64,000 nucleotides of DNA from Halodesulfovibrio sp. (GTDB taxonomy: Bacteria > Desulfobacterota > Desulfovibrionia > Desulfovibrionales > Desulfovibrionaceae), in contig NZ_JADMLB010000021.1 of the NCBI RefSeq assembly GCF_015482765.1, forward strand, positions 1-64,000, written 5' to 3'. Positions 36,738-45,846 of the stretch are shown one piece after another. The translations under genes and the position numbers were made by a program. The notes under the pieces were generated by a model. That model worked only from the letters and a program-made list of their open reading frames with translations. It had not been told where the DNA came from and ran no database searches. Numbering within the stretch: position 1 is the first letter of the stretch; the number at the start of each line of letters is the position of its first letter.

Positions 36738-36780
36738 CAAAAAAGCACCTCTCAGACCACTTGAGAGGCGCTTTCTAAAA
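36738..36780 (-). terminator. terminator, probably of the tsaC-type unit
   Basis: AAGCACCTCTCA pairs with TGAGAGGCGCTT (one mismatch) between about 36744 and 36775. Reading leftward it is followed by TTTTTTG. It lies about 250 bp beyond the synthase stop but only about 20 bp beyond the small frame ending at 36795. Confidence 0.75.
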
Positions 36781-36794
36781 AAAGAAGGATATGC

Positions 36795-36893
36795 CTATTT
36801 TTGCACAAACAATGCCAGCTTTTCAAAATTCGTCTTAGAATCTTCGCAGCCTATGCTGTACGCGGCATCCGGAATATTGGACAAAAAAATCAC
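36795..36893 (-). CDS. possible 32-codon small protein
   Basis: A GTG-initiated frame with AGGA only two bases upstream encodes 32 residues (MIFLSNIPDAAYSIGCEDSK and onward, ending LALFVQK). It stops just before a strong terminator. In-frame codons continue upstream without an ATG to a stop near 36960. The sequence looks more protein-like than random, but nothing is recognised and the initiation site is poor. It could equally be a gene remnant. The remaining gap 36894-37030 is AT-rich and shows nothing. Confidence 0.25.
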   Translation of the reverse strand: MIFLSNIPDAAYSIGCEDSKTNFEKLALFVQK

Positions 36894-37030
36894 ATCCTGT
36901 TTTTTGTCAAAATTTTTGAATCGGATTAAAAAAAAAGCAGCAAACGTATAAAAAACTTTTTACCCACAACATGTTATTTGCTGCAAGCTACCAGTACGTC
37001 TGCTGCCATTTTTAAGTATTTTTCTAGAAA

Positions 37031-37669
37031 TTATGCGCCTGCTGTTCTCGGCACTACAGCAAGGCCTGAAGTTCTGAGTTCAATCTCAGATACAGCACCG
37101 TTGCGAACAATACTTACTGCACGAGGGCCGACAATTTCGATCAATGTTGACGGCATGCCACCGGCTGGAGCCGGCTCAAGATCAACCACTCCGGCAACAT
37201 TCTCTGTAAGCTCAGGATCGAGTTCTGATGCAACTGTCACCGCAGAACGACCACTCATGTTAGCACTTGTGGAAACAAGAGGCACTCCGGCAGTAAGGCA
37301 AAGCTCACGGGCAACAGGGTGTGGTGTTACACGCACTGCCACTCTTCCGGTTTCCCCTGTCAAAACAGGGCTGATTCGGTCTGATGCAGTCACCAGAACA
37401 GATAAAGCTCCCGGCCAGAATCGATTGGCTATCGCCTGTACAATTTCTGACTGAACATCTGTCACCATCGACAACTGTTCCATGCTGCCGATAAGCACAG
37501 GTAGCGGCATAGAACCTGAACGCTTCTTAGCTTTATATACGGACTCTACTGCAAGTGGATCGAGTGCGTTACAACCCACTGCGTAAAATGTTTCAGTGGG
37601 ATAGCAAATAACTTCTCCCTGCTTCAGGGCAGTTACGGCTTCTGGAATGCTAAATGTTGATACGGTCAT
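37031..37669 (-). CDS. L-threonylcarbamoyladenylate synthase (TsaC/YrdC/Sua5)
   Basis: Makes threonylcarbamoyl-AMP from threonine, bicarbonate and ATP, the first step of the t6A37 tRNA modification. The 212-residue protein has the YrdC fold signature YPTETFYAVGCNALDP, the KKRSGSMPLPVLI loop, RFWPGALSVLV and STSANMSGRSAV. It lacks the long C-terminal Sua5 domain. ATG at 37667-37669 follows GAGGTAGG, so a further-upstream start at 37729 is rejected because it would run into a structured intergenic block. Confidence 0.92.
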   Translation of the reverse strand: MTVSTFSIPEAVTALKQGEVICYPTETFYAVGCNALDPLAVESVYKAKKRSGSMPLPVLIGSMEQLSMVTDVQSEIVQAIANRFWPGALSVLVTASDRISPVLTGETGRVAVRVTPHPVARELCLTAGVPLVSTSANMSGRSAVTVASELDPELTENVAGVVDLEPAPAGGMPSTLIEIVGPRAVSIVRNGAVSEIELRTSGLAVVPRTAGA

Positions 37670-37739
37670 AAACCTACCTCTATCCTTTTCATTGAGAAAC
37701 TGCCCATTACACGATACACAGGCAGCCACGGATTCATTA

Positions 37740-37926
37740 ACCCGATTATGAGACTGTTGACAAAGTCCTTACCTGACAGTTTACGATAACTGTATGCAAT
37801 GCAAGGAATTGGACGTATCTGAGAGCCTGACTTTTTCGCAAAAATGCAAGTCAACCGTAGGCAGGTTTTCGCGCCGAAGAGGAGCAAATGCCCTTGGTGC
37901 GCCGCAATCTGCGGGCTTGTCAGCAA
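37740..37926. repeat. structured intergenic block, probable dispersed repeat or RNA
   Basis: Between the synthase gene and rlmH lies a stretch with successive short inverted repeats: ACAGTT/AACTGT around 37777-37794, GACTT/AAGTC around 37831-37854, and GCGCC/GGTGCGC around 37870-37902. It includes GACTGTTGACAAAGTCC. The weak 86-codon minus frame through it has no ribosome binding site. From memory, similar blocks recur in intergenic regions of Desulfovibrio-type genomes, but I cannot verify this here and see no second copy in the window. Confidence 0.4.
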
Positions 37927-37958
37927 TCTGAATATATCTCCAATGATGGAGTTTCTAC

Positions 37959-38438
37959 ATGATTCAGCTTAAAATTATTGCCGTCGGCAAAATTAAAGAA
38001 CGCTTCTGGGCAGATGCTGCAGAACACTACATTACCCGCTTAAAGCGCAGTTATAAATTTCAAGAGATCATCGTTAAAGACGGCAACGCAAAAATGAAGC
38101 CGCTTGAACGTAACAACGATGAAGGCAAACGAATTCTTGCTGCCCTCGCTCCAACAGATATACCTATCTGCATGGATGAGCACGGAAAAACATACACATC
38201 CGTAAAATTTTCTGAAATGCTTGACCGAATCGGCATGGACAACAACCGGACACCGACCTTGATTATCGGCGGTGCATACGGACTTTCGCAGGATGTACTG
38301 AAAAAATGCCAGTACAAAATAAGCCTGTCTCCCATGACCTTTACACATGAGATGGCGCGTGTAGTTCTTTATGAACAGCTGTACCGTGCCGATGCTATTC
38401 TACGCGGAAGCCCGTACCACCACGTAGAAGTCAGATAA
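37959..38438 (+). CDS. rlmH: 23S rRNA (pseudouridine1915-N3)-methyltransferase RlmH
   Basis: A small SPOUT methyltransferase that modifies helix 69 of 23S rRNA in the assembled ribosome. The 159-residue protein has the opening IKIIAVGKIKE-like segment (LKIIAVGKIKERFW), the SAM-knot loop IIGGAYGLSQDV, the LSPMTFTHEMARVVLYEQ block and the C-terminal PYHH that binds the rRNA. Length is canonical. Followed 62 bp on by a small conserved-looking gene. Confidence 0.96.
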   Translation: MIQLKIIAVGKIKERFWADAAEHYITRLKRSYKFQEIIVKDGNAKMKPLERNNDEGKRILAALAPTDIPICMDEHGKTYTSVKFSEMLDRIGMDNNRTPTLIIGGAYGLSQDVLKKCQYKISLSPMTFTHEMARVVLYEQLYRADAILRGSPYHHVEVR

Positions 38439-38500
38439 CAAATATTTTTTTGCCGAACGCCGATTCCGGCTGACGCGTGATACAACTGCAAGGAGAAACC

Positions 38501-38716
38501 ATGGCTGCCCTACATTTGAAATATCTTCAGGAACTCGAAGAGTACATGACATCCGGTCGTATGCAGGAAGACTTTGAATGCTCTCCCGAAGAACGTCGAC
38601 TTGAAATGCTTGAATTTCTGGAGACTCTTATGGATGTTGCAGAGGTTGCTGATGAAACTGCCACCAAGCTGATCTTTAAAAATTCACAGCTTGGCGCGTT
38701 AACCGGAACCAAATAG
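38501..38716 (+). CDS. small acidic helical protein, function unknown
   Basis: A 71-residue protein starting at ATG 38501 behind a strong AAGGAG. It is Glu-rich and predicted helical (LQELEEYMTSGRMQEDFEC, then ERRLEMLEFLETLMDVAEVA), with one Cys. No known domain is recognised. Position after rlmH suggests co-transcription. The clear ribosome binding site and normal codon use make it a likely real gene. Confidence 0.75.
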   Translation: MAALHLKYLQELEEYMTSGRMQEDFECSPEERRLEMLEFLETLMDVAEVADETATKLIFKNSQLGALTGTK

Positions 38717-38850
38717 TTCTACCTTAACGTCATCCGGCATACAGTCTCTTTTGACGCGTGCCATCTTTGACCAAAAAATTTTATTGAACTGAAGTACTCG
38801 TGAACGGAGGACTGTACCTTCCCTACAAGAAAACTTCACTTCATTTTACA

Positions 38851-38886
38851 AAAAAAGGTTGCTCCCTTACGAAGGAGCAACCTTTT
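38851..38886. terminator. bidirectional terminator
   Basis: AAGGTTGCTCC pairs with GGAGCAACCTT between 38857 and 38884, with A-run left and T-run right, between the convergent small gene and rsmG. Confidence 0.9.
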
Positions 38887-38935
38887 ATATTTTTGTAATA
38901 AAATTTGTTTACTGCAAACAAATTACACACGAAAA

Positions 38936-39580
38936 CTAGCTTTTTAAGAGTGACCAGAAGTATCTTGTGTCTTTTCCGACCGCATACGACACTTCTTTTT
39001 CAACGCTCCACCCTTCCGGCAATTCTGCTGGAACAGATTCCAACGCCAAAATGACAATACGTCCCTGCGCTTTGATGTTCGGCCCTACAAATTCAAGAAG
39101 TTTTTTCCACGGCATGAACGCGCGGCTGAGCATAAGGTCGGCAGGATCGTGCTCTTCCATAAAATCTTCGACACGACCTTTGTACACACTTGTATCCGTA
39201 ATCTTTAGACGCTTGACTGTCTGCTCCATAAACATGGCGCGTTTTTCACGCACATCCACAAGATGATACTGCCCTTCATGCCAGAGAGCGCGAAGAGGAA
39301 TCCCCGGTAACCCTGCTCCAGCACCAAAATCCCATGCCACCGGTGCTGAAGGAAGTGACAAAGAACGTAAGAATTGATTAAGATGCAGACTATCGATGAT
39401 AAGGATAGTCAACACATCCTGCCATGAATATGGTCCCACAAGGTTCATAACCTTATTCCATTTCATAACAAGGGTGAGGTACCCTGTCAGGGTTTCCAAT
39501 TCAGATTCTGAAGGAGTAAAGCCTTTCTGTTTCAGCAGGCTGGCTACATCGGCAGTTGTTGGAGAATCATGTTTCTTCAC
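38936..39580 (-). CDS. rsmG: 16S rRNA (guanine527-N7)-methyltransferase RsmG
   Basis: Methylates G527 in 16S rRNA. The 214-residue protein has an N-terminal helical part with MKWNKVMNLVGPYSW, the SAM-binding motif WDFGAGAGLPGIPLR, the acidic LVDVREKRAMFM and the SRAFMPWKKLLEF motif. The start codon is GTG at 39580 with AAGGAT upstream. It stands alone, not beside gidA or parA as in many bacteria. Confidence 0.95.
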   Translation of the reverse strand: MKKHDSPTTADVASLLKQKGFTPSESELETLTGYLTLVMKWNKVMNLVGPYSWQDVLTILIIDSLHLNQFLRSLSLPSAPVAWDFGAGAGLPGIPLRALWHEGQYHLVDVREKRAMFMEQTVKRLKITDTSVYKGRVEDFMEEHDPADLMLSRAFMPWKKLLEFVGPNIKAQGRIVILALESVPAELPEGWSVEKEVSYAVGKDTRYFWSLLKS

Positions 39581-39765
39581 GACATCTATCCTTACTTATA
39601 GAGAAGTGTCTTCGTATCTGTAATACTGACACCGTCAGTTCATCAATTAATGCTTTATCGGCTTGGTACTGTACCTTGTGACCTCTTGCAAGAGAAACTC
39701 AGATAGCCTATTAGGCTGTACCAAGCGACGTATAAAAAATGAATCAAACAAAATGTGAGCATAAC

Positions 39766-40722
39766 ATGACAATGAACACCGATATAGCAGTTCTCTTTCC
39801 AGGACAGGGCTCTCAAGAGCCGAACATGGGACGCGATGTTGCAGAAGCAAATGCCGATATCATGTCCTTATGGAAAAAAGCTGAAAAAATCAGCGGCATT
39901 GACCTTCGCGGTATTTACTGGGACGGCGATGAAGCAGCTATGGCAGACACCCGCAACCTTCAGCCGGCGCTTACCCTTGTAAACCTCGGCTTGTGGATTG
40001 AAGCTTCCGGTTCTTTACGCCCTACCTGCATGGCTGGTCACTCTCTTGGTGAATTCAGCGCACTTGCTGCATCTGAAGCACTTTCTGTTGAAGCTGTGCT
40101 TGAAGCTGTTTCTCTGCGTGGTCGCCTTATGGCTGAAGCTGACCCGAATGGAACAGGCGCAATGGCTGCTGCCATGAAAATGAAGCTTGAAGCTGTTGAA
40201 GCTGTTGTTGCTGATGTTGCTGAATCTACAGGGGAAATGATTCGCATCGCCAACTACAACACTCCTGGTCAGTTTGTTCTTTCCGGCACCAAAAACGCGA
40301 TTGCGGAAGCAGGCGTAAAGATTAAAGAACAGAAAGGCCGCGCTATTCCATTAAAAGTTTCAGGTGCATTCCACAGCCCGCTTATGGCTGACGCTGCAAA
40401 AGAGCTTTCCGGCTACTTTGCAAAACTGTCATGGAATAATCCTAAATACCCGATCTACTGCAACGTAACAGGTAAGCCTGCAAGCAAATCTACAGACCTT
40501 GAAGAGATTATGCCTCAGCAGATGACCTCATCCGTGTTCTGGATCGACACCATTACCAACCAGTTCAACTCCGGCATTCGTCAGTTTGTTGAAGTTGGTC
40601 CAAAAGGTGTTCTCTCCAAAATGCTCGGACAAATCTTGAAGCCTGTTGCAGACTCTTCTGAATGGGAAAGTCTGACTCTTGGCAATCTTGAAGCAGTAGA
40701 AGCATTCAAAGCTTCAAAATAA
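39766..40722 (+). CDS. fabD: malonyl-CoA:ACP transacylase FabD
   Basis: Loads malonyl units on acyl carrier protein for fatty acid synthesis. The protein has the opening VLFPGQGSQEPNMG, the nucleophile elbow GHSLGEFSAL, the RGRLMAEAD arginine region, the catalytic His in SGAFHSPLM and the C-terminal EVGPKGVLSKML. The start is ambiguous: ATG 39766 gives 318 residues with a weak GTGAGC upstream, and ATG 39739 gives 327 with no visible site. It is not in a fab cluster here. Confidence 0.94.
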   Translation: MTMNTDIAVLFPGQGSQEPNMGRDVAEANADIMSLWKKAEKISGIDLRGIYWDGDEAAMADTRNLQPALTLVNLGLWIEASGSLRPTCMAGHSLGEFSALAASEALSVEAVLEAVSLRGRLMAEADPNGTGAMAAAMKMKLEAVEAVVADVAESTGEMIRIANYNTPGQFVLSGTKNAIAEAGVKIKEQKGRAIPLKVSGAFHSPLMADAAKELSGYFAKLSWNNPKYPIYCNVTGKPASKSTDLEEIMPQQMTSSVFWIDTITNQFNSGIRQFVEVGPKGVLSKMLGQILKPVADSSEWESLTLGNLEAVEAFKASK

Positions 40723-40730
40723 GCGTATTG

Positions 40731-40766
40731 TCGGGCGTGGAGTGAATTCATTCCGCGCCCGAATTT
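40731..40766 (+). terminator. hairpin after fabD, probable terminator
   Basis: TCGGGCGTGGA (40731-40741) and TCCGCGCCCGA (40752-40762) form an 11-pair stem with one G-U, but only a short T-tract follows. The rest of the 308-bp gap to argS holds a smaller hairpin, ACCGGA/TCCGGT, at 40925-40942 and no gene. Confidence 0.6.
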
Positions 40767-41030
40767 ACTCACACAGCACGCCTTTTCAGTCGTCGAAAAG
40801 TTTGCTAAAAAGATTAGTTCCTTTTTCGGCGCTTTTTTATTTTATGCACCCTGCAAAAGTGATTAACAATCGACGAACCGGTTGCAGCGCCGCGAAAGTG
40901 CATAGCGGAGTTACTGCCCCGCTGACCGGAACACACTCCGGTACTACTATACGCTAGACCCGCCAAAGCATACAATTCTCGTTGCTTTGGCTTATTTGAT
41001 ATACTCAACTTTATACGTGAATGGAAAGAC

Positions 41031-42677
41031 ATGCGCGCTAAGAATCATTTATACACAGCCCTGCAGGCAATTGTGGCTGACCTTGATCTTGAATGGCCTG
41101 CCAGAACAACCATTGAACCTCCTAAAGAGAAAAAATTCGGTGACATGGCAGCAAACATTGCCATGGTTCTGGCTAAACCTGCTAAACGTAACCCGCGCGA
41201 ACTTGCTTCTCTCATCGCTGAAAAGCTCATTGAAGATCCAATGATCGACAACGTTGAGATTGCAGGCCCGGGCTTCTTGAACATTACCTTCTCCGTTGAT
41301 TTCTGGAGAAGCACCATTGCTATCATCGAAGAACGCGGCGAAAGCTTCGGTTCCATCGATCAGGGCAAAGGCAAAAAAGTTCAGGTTGAATACGTTTCTG
41401 CAAACCCTACAGGTCCATTGCACATTGGCCACGGCCGTGGTGCAGCAGTTGGTGACAGCCTTGCACGTCTTCTGCGCTTTGCAGGCTACGACGTACACAC
41501 TGAATACTACATCAACGATGCTGGCCGTCAGATGCTTATCCTTGGCCAGTCTGTTCTCTTCCGTGCACGTCAGATTGAAGGCGAAGACCTTCCTGATCCT
41601 GAAGATTTTTACCGCGGCGACTACATCAAAGACATCGCTCAAGAAGTTCTGGAACAGCATCCGGATCTGCTTAAAAAAGATGATGCCCTTGAAGTCTGCC
41701 GCGAATACGCTCTGAACCAGATCCTTGACGGTATCAAAACAGACCTTGCTGAATTCCGCGTAGAGCACCAGAACTGGTTCTCTGAGCGCTCCCTTGTTAC
41801 CGCAGGTGCAGTTGAAAAAACATTCAACCGCCTTAAAGAAGCCGGTCTTGCATTCGAGCAGGACGGTGCACTCTGGTTCCGCACCACTGAATTCGGTGAC
41901 GACAAAGACCGCGTACTCCGTAAGTCTGACGGTTCTCTTACCTACTTTGCTTCAGACATCGCATACCACGACAATAAATATGACCGTGGTTTCGAGCTGA
42001 ACGTAGACATCTGGGGTGCAGACCACCACGGTTACGTTCCTCGTATGCGTGCAGCTGTTGAAGCTCTTGGTAAACCTAAAGACAGCTTCGACGTTATCCT
42101 TATTCAGCTTGTTAACCTGCTCCGCAACGGTGAACAGATTGCTATGTCCACCCGTGCCGGCCAGTTCGACACTCTTGAAGAAGTTGTTAAAGACGTTGGT
42201 TGCGACGCAGCACGCTTCATGTTCCTTTCCCGTAAAAGTGACAGCCATCTCGACTTTGACCTTGAACTCGTGAAGCAAAAGTCCATGGACAACCCTGTGT
42301 ACTACGTTCAGTATGCAAACGCCCGTATCTGTTCTGTTCTGCGAAAAGCAGCGGAACGCGGCATTGCTGTACCTGAAAAAGCCACTCCGGAAATTCTTTC
42401 TGCAATAAAAGAAGCCAGTGAGCTTGACTTGATTAAACTTCTCGATCAATTTGAAGATGTTGTTGATTCAGCAGCACGTCAGCTTGCTCCTCACCAGATT
42501 AGTTTCTACGTGCAGGAACTCGCAAGTGCATTGCACAGCTTCTACGCAAACAACCCAATCCTTAATGCTAAGGACGAAAACGTTATTGCAGCTCGCCTTT
42601 GCCTGCTTCAGAGCGTTTCCAAGGTTATCCGTAACGGTCTTAACCTTGTGGGTGTTGAAGCGCCTGAGTCTATGTAA
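41031..42677 (+). CDS. argS: arginyl-tRNA synthetase
   Basis: Charges tRNA-Arg. A 548-residue class I synthetase with the N-terminal Add-1 domain, the HIGH region [19 protein letters not shown] near residue 125, a [10 protein letters not shown] segment, [12 protein letters not shown], the KMSKS-equivalent [11 protein letters not shown], and the C-terminal DALR anticodon-binding domain. Length is normal. It is first in a rightward series argS, SPOR gene and mlaEFDCA, with 25 bp to the next gene. Confidence 0.97.
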   Translation: MRAKNHLYTALQAIVADLDLEWPARTTIEPPKEKKFGDMAANIAMVLAKPAKRNPRELASLIAEKLIEDPMIDNVEIAGPGFLNITFSVDFWRSTIAIIEERGESFGSIDQGKGKKVQVEYVSANPTGPLHIGHGRGAAVGDSLARLLRFAGYDVHTEYYINDAGRQMLILGQSVLFRARQIEGEDLPDPEDFYRGDYIKDIAQEVLEQHPDLLKKDDALEVCREYALNQILDGIKTDLAEFRVEHQNWFSERSLVTAGAVEKTFNRLKEAGLAFEQDGALWFRTTEFGDDKDRVLRKSDGSLTYFASDIAYHDNKYDRGFELNVDIWGADHHGYVPRMRAAVEALGKPKDSFDVILIQLVNLLRNGEQIAMSTRAGQFDTLEEVVKDVGCDAARFMFLSRKSDSHLDFDLELVKQKSMDNPVYYVQYANARICSVLRKAAERGIAVPEKATPEILSAIKEASELDLIKLLDQFEDVVDSAARQLAPHQISFYVQELASALHSFYANNPILNAKDENVIAARLCLLQSVSKVIRNGLNLVGVEAPESM

Positions 42678-42702
42678 TTTAACTACGAGGATGTTTGCCT
42701 GA

Positions 42703-43509
42703 ATGGGCTTCGCACCGACTACATCAAAAGATAAAGACACAGGGAAAAAGATTTTCACTTTTTCCCTGCGTCTTCCTGAACTGATTGGCCTGACTGTTAT
42801 TATTCTTGTCGGATTTATCTGGGTCTTTATCTTCGGTCTGCTTGTAGGTCGAGGATACCAGCCGGAAGAAGCGCTGCCGGAATTAAAGCACATAATGCCT
42901 TCTCAGCAGCAGGTAGTAGAAGTAACCACCGTGCCTGTTGAGCAGAACATTGGTGCCAATTCTACAGAACAGTCCAGCAAAACATCCACCCCGCGCGTCC
43001 AGAGTACTGCACAGGTAACACCTGATGCAAAACAAAAGGGCACTGTAATTGAACCGGAACAGCTCAATTTCTTCGAGCAATTAAAAGCCAAAGAAGCTTC
43101 AAACAGTCCGAAAACTGCACAACAACCCCAAAAAGCACAGGTTGTTGTAAAGCATAAGGCAGAGGCTCCAAAAGTGGTTAAAAAGGTTCAACCAATTACA
43201 CAACCTGTTGTCACTCCGACAAAAACTGTCGCGCAAAAACAAGAAAAACTTCAAAAGAGTGCAGCAACATTTGAATACATTTATCAGGTTGCCGCATCTA
43301 CTAACAAAGAAGCCGCCACAAAGTTGCGTAGTAAAATTTCTGCTAAAGGTTTTACTACTTCTCTTGCAACTGCCGTTATTGATACAAAAAAATGGTATCG
43401 CGTAAACGTGCACTTTGTGGGGTCTCCTGACGATCTCTCAAGCTTTAAAAGCCGCCTTGCAGTCGCAGGGTACAGCAAACCATTGCTTCGAAAGAAAAAA
43501 CAACGTTAA
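42703..43509 (+). CDS. SPOR-domain membrane protein
   Basis: A 268-residue bitopic inner-membrane protein. The cytosolic N terminus (about 30 residues) is followed by a helix at about 33-55 (VIILVGFIWVFIFGLLVG), then a Gln/Lys/Pro/Thr-rich periplasmic linker of about 130 residues with a coiled or disordered look, and a C-terminal SPOR domain (about 188-265; FEYIYQVAASTNKEAATKLR). SPOR domains bind denuded septal glycan, so a division-site role is likely. It lies between argS and the mla genes. Confidence 0.88.
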   Translation: MGFAPTTSKDKDTGKKIFTFSLRLPELIGLTVIILVGFIWVFIFGLLVGRGYQPEEALPELKHIMPSQQQVVEVTTVPVEQNIGANSTEQSSKTSTPRVQSTAQVTPDAKQKGTVIEPEQLNFFEQLKAKEASNSPKTAQQPQKAQVVVKHKAEAPKVVKKVQPITQPVVTPTKTVAQKQEKLQKSAATFEYIYQVAASTNKEAATKLRSKISAKGFTTSLATAVIDTKKWYRVNVHFVGSPDDLSSFKSRLAVAGYSKPLLRKKKQR

Positions 43510-43609
43510 CAAGTTACTATAGCATGTTTTGCAGGCTTCACTTGACGGACTGAACATAACTTCACTATCATCGTCCGACTCAAATTGTGACTACAAGGAG
43601 CCTGCATAC

Positions 43610-44416
43610 ATGCAACAGCAAACAGGCACCCGGACTACTGCGATTGCAGCACTCGGTCGATCAACTATCGACTTTGTTTCCAGTCTCGGGGAAATTTTTC
43701 TTTTTCTCATAGAAGGTGTACGCCTCATCTTCTCCTCTCCGAAGCAGCTGACTAAGATCATTCGTCAGATGTATTTTATCGGATCAAAATCCCTTTTCGT
43801 CATCTCCCTTATCGGTATTTTTACCGGTATGGTGTTAGGACTTCAGGGATACTATACACTCGTCAAGTTCGGCTCCGAGGGCTTACTCGGTGCTGCTGTA
43901 TCACTCACACTCATCAGAGAACTCGGTCCTGTTCTTACAGCTATCATGATTACCGGTCGCGCCGGCTCATCCATGGCTGCTGAGATCGGGGTTATGCGTA
44001 TCTCCGACCAGATTGATGCACTTGATGTCATGGACATCAATCCGATGGCATATCTCGTGTCTCCACGAATTGCCGCCAGCATTATCTGCTTCCCTCTACT
44101 CACGGCACTTTTCGATGTAATTGGAATTTTAGGTGGCTATTTGACCGGTGTCACAATGCTTGGCATCAATTCCGGTGTATACTTTTACCGAATTGATACC
44201 AACGTTGTCATGGCAGACATAACCGGAGGCTTTTTGAAAGCACTCGTCTTCGGGATTATTGTTGCCACCATCAGCTGCTACCAAGGGTACAACACCCATA
44301 GACGAACTGACAGCGTAGGGCCTGAGAGTGTATCAAACTCCACAACTGCTGCTGTTGTACTCTCCTGTGTCTTAATTCTTGTAAGTGACTATATAATCAC
44401 TTCCTTCCTTTTATAG
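43610..44416 (+). CDS. mlaE: lipid-asymmetry ABC transporter permease MlaE
   Basis: The membrane subunit of the MlaFEDB-type phospholipid transporter in the inner membrane. The 268-residue protein has the conserved permease segment LIRELGPVLTAIMITGRAGS, followed by the EIGVMRISDQIDALDVM coupling helix, and about five membrane helices. ATG at 43610 follows AAGGAG; an upstream in-frame extension to 43529 has no ribosome binding site. Next gene mlaF follows 18 bp on. Confidence 0.96.
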   Translation: MQQQTGTRTTAIAALGRSTIDFVSSLGEIFLFLIEGVRLIFSSPKQLTKIIRQMYFIGSKSLFVISLIGIFTGMVLGLQGYYTLVKFGSEGLLGAAVSLTLIRELGPVLTAIMITGRAGSSMAAEIGVMRISDQIDALDVMDINPMAYLVSPRIAASIICFPLLTALFDVIGILGGYLTGVTMLGINSGVYFYRIDTNVVMADITGGFLKALVFGIIVATISCYQGYNTHRRTDSVGPESVSNSTTAAVVLSCVLILVSDYIITSFLL

Positions 44417-44434
44417 CACAGGGCGGATAACACT

Positions 44435-45253
44435 ATGTCAACAACGACTTGGGATATTGACCTTCAAGACCTTTGGGGTGGATACAACAATACGAAAATC
44501 CTCAAAGGAATTAACGGTTCCTTACCCGCCGGGAAGATATCTGTAATCCTTGGCGGTTCAGGCTGTGGCAAATCGACCCTGCTTCGACACATTCTGGGAC
44601 TCAACCATCCCATGCAAGGGAAAATCCACATAGGTGGTCATGACTTTTTTTCTTTACCGAAAGATCAGTTCAGAAAAATTCGTCGCCGCATGGGAGTACT
44701 GTTTCAGGACGGAGCGCTGCTGGGGTCACTGACTCTTGGAGAAAACGTAGGTCTGCCTTTGGCAGAACATACAAAACTTCCGCCTAAGACCATTCGTACT
44801 ATTGTGCTTCACAAACTTGGATTGGTTGGTCTGGCGGACTATATAGACTACTACCCCAACGAACTTTCCGGCGGTATGCGTAAGCGCGCCGGTCTGGCAC
44901 GGGCAATCGTGATGGATCCTGAAATCCTGCTGTGTGACGAACCGACCTCCGGTCTGGACCCGATCAATGCCGCAGAGATGGATCAACTGCTACTGAGCAT
45001 GAAAGAACATTTTCCTTCTATGTCTATAGTGGTAGTCAGCCATGACTTGGAAAGTCTGTATAAAATTGCAGACAATGTTCTTGTCATCCATGAAGGACAA
45101 GCTGCTTACTGCGGTGACCTTGAGGGTCTTAAAAAACATAACGATCCGTACTTGAAGCAACTGCTCGGTCGCCAACCGAACAGCACAACGCAGCCTGTCA
45201 TCAGCCTTGGAGCCGATGTACAGGAAGAATTGTCTAAGTGGCTAAAAAAGTAG
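44435..45253 (+). CDS. mlaF: lipid-asymmetry ABC transporter ATPase MlaF
   Basis: The ATPase driving phospholipid movement with MlaE and MlaD. The 272-residue protein has Walker A GGSGCGKSTL, Q-loop LFQDGALLGSLT, the Mla-type signature LSGGMRKRAGLARAI, Walker B ILLCDEPTSGLDP and the switch VVVSHDL. The FQDGALFGSLTV-like block after the Q-loop is typical of MlaF rather than other ABC ATPases. No MlaB STAS partner follows. Confidence 0.97.
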   Translation: MSTTTWDIDLQDLWGGYNNTKILKGINGSLPAGKISVILGGSGCGKSTLLRHILGLNHPMQGKIHIGGHDFFSLPKDQFRKIRRRMGVLFQDGALLGSLTLGENVGLPLAEHTKLPPKTIRTIVLHKLGLVGLADYIDYYPNELSGGMRKRAGLARAIVMDPEILLCDEPTSGLDPINAAEMDQLLLSMKEHFPSMSIVVVSHDLESLYKIADNVLVIHEGQAAYCGDLEGLKKHNDPYLKQLLGRQPNSTTQPVISLGADVQEELSKWLKK

Positions 45254-45290
45254 TAGAATTATTCTATAATAAATAATAAGAGCAGTCTCT

Positions 45291-45737
45291 ATGAAAGCAT
45301 ACAACAAAGAAACCGCCGTAGGCATTTTTGTATTAATCTGCCTACTTTGTGTGGGATATTTGACTATCCAGCTGGGCAAAATGCAGCTTGGCTCTTCCAA
45401 TACATATAAAGTCTACGCAATTTTTGAATCTGCAACAGGGCTCCGTGCCGGTGCTGCAGTTGAAATCGCGGGTGTTCCAGTTGGTAAAGTAGCCTCTGTA
45501 ACCTTGGATCAAGACCAATATCTCGCACAAGTTGCTCTCGAAATCGAAAATGATGTTCAACTGAGCGATGATATTATTGCATCAATCAAAACCAGCGGTC
45601 TTATTGGCGATAAGTACATTAAGCTCACACCCGGCGGTTCTGAAGATTACTTGGAAGAAGGCAGCGAAATCACAGATACTGAGTCAGCTGTCGATATTGA
45701 AGAACTCATCAGTAAATACGTTTTCGGCGGTGTGTAA
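45291..45737 (+). CDS. mlaD: MCE-domain protein MlaD
   Basis: The periplasmic substrate-channel subunit, anchored by one N-terminal helix (VGIFVLICLLCVGYLTIQLG, residues 10-29). The MCE domain covers about residues 38-118 with the conserved GLRAGAAVEIAGVPVGKV, then IKTSGLIGDKYIKLTPGG. At 148 residues it is a short MlaD of the hexamer-forming kind. Its stop is 109 bp from mlaC. Confidence 0.95.
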   Translation: MKAYNKETAVGIFVLICLLCVGYLTIQLGKMQLGSSNTYKVYAIFESATGLRAGAAVEIAGVPVGKVASVTLDQDQYLAQVALEIENDVQLSDDIIASIKTSGLIGDKYIKLTPGGSEDYLEEGSEITDTESAVDIEELISKYVFGGV

Positions 45738-45846
45738 TACGCACGTAATCCACACGTAAGCTACGCCAGTTACGTGGGCTACATGCAGCACTTCTTTCAT
45801 ACACCGACACGTTTTAAATTATACATATACATACGGGGGAGGTTTT

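Noticed and set aside
37666-37926. 86-codon minus-strand frame upstream of the L-threonylcarbamoyladenylate synthase gene
   Set aside because: It runs through a block of inverted repeats and lacks a ribosome binding site, so it is more likely a repeat or RNA than a gene.
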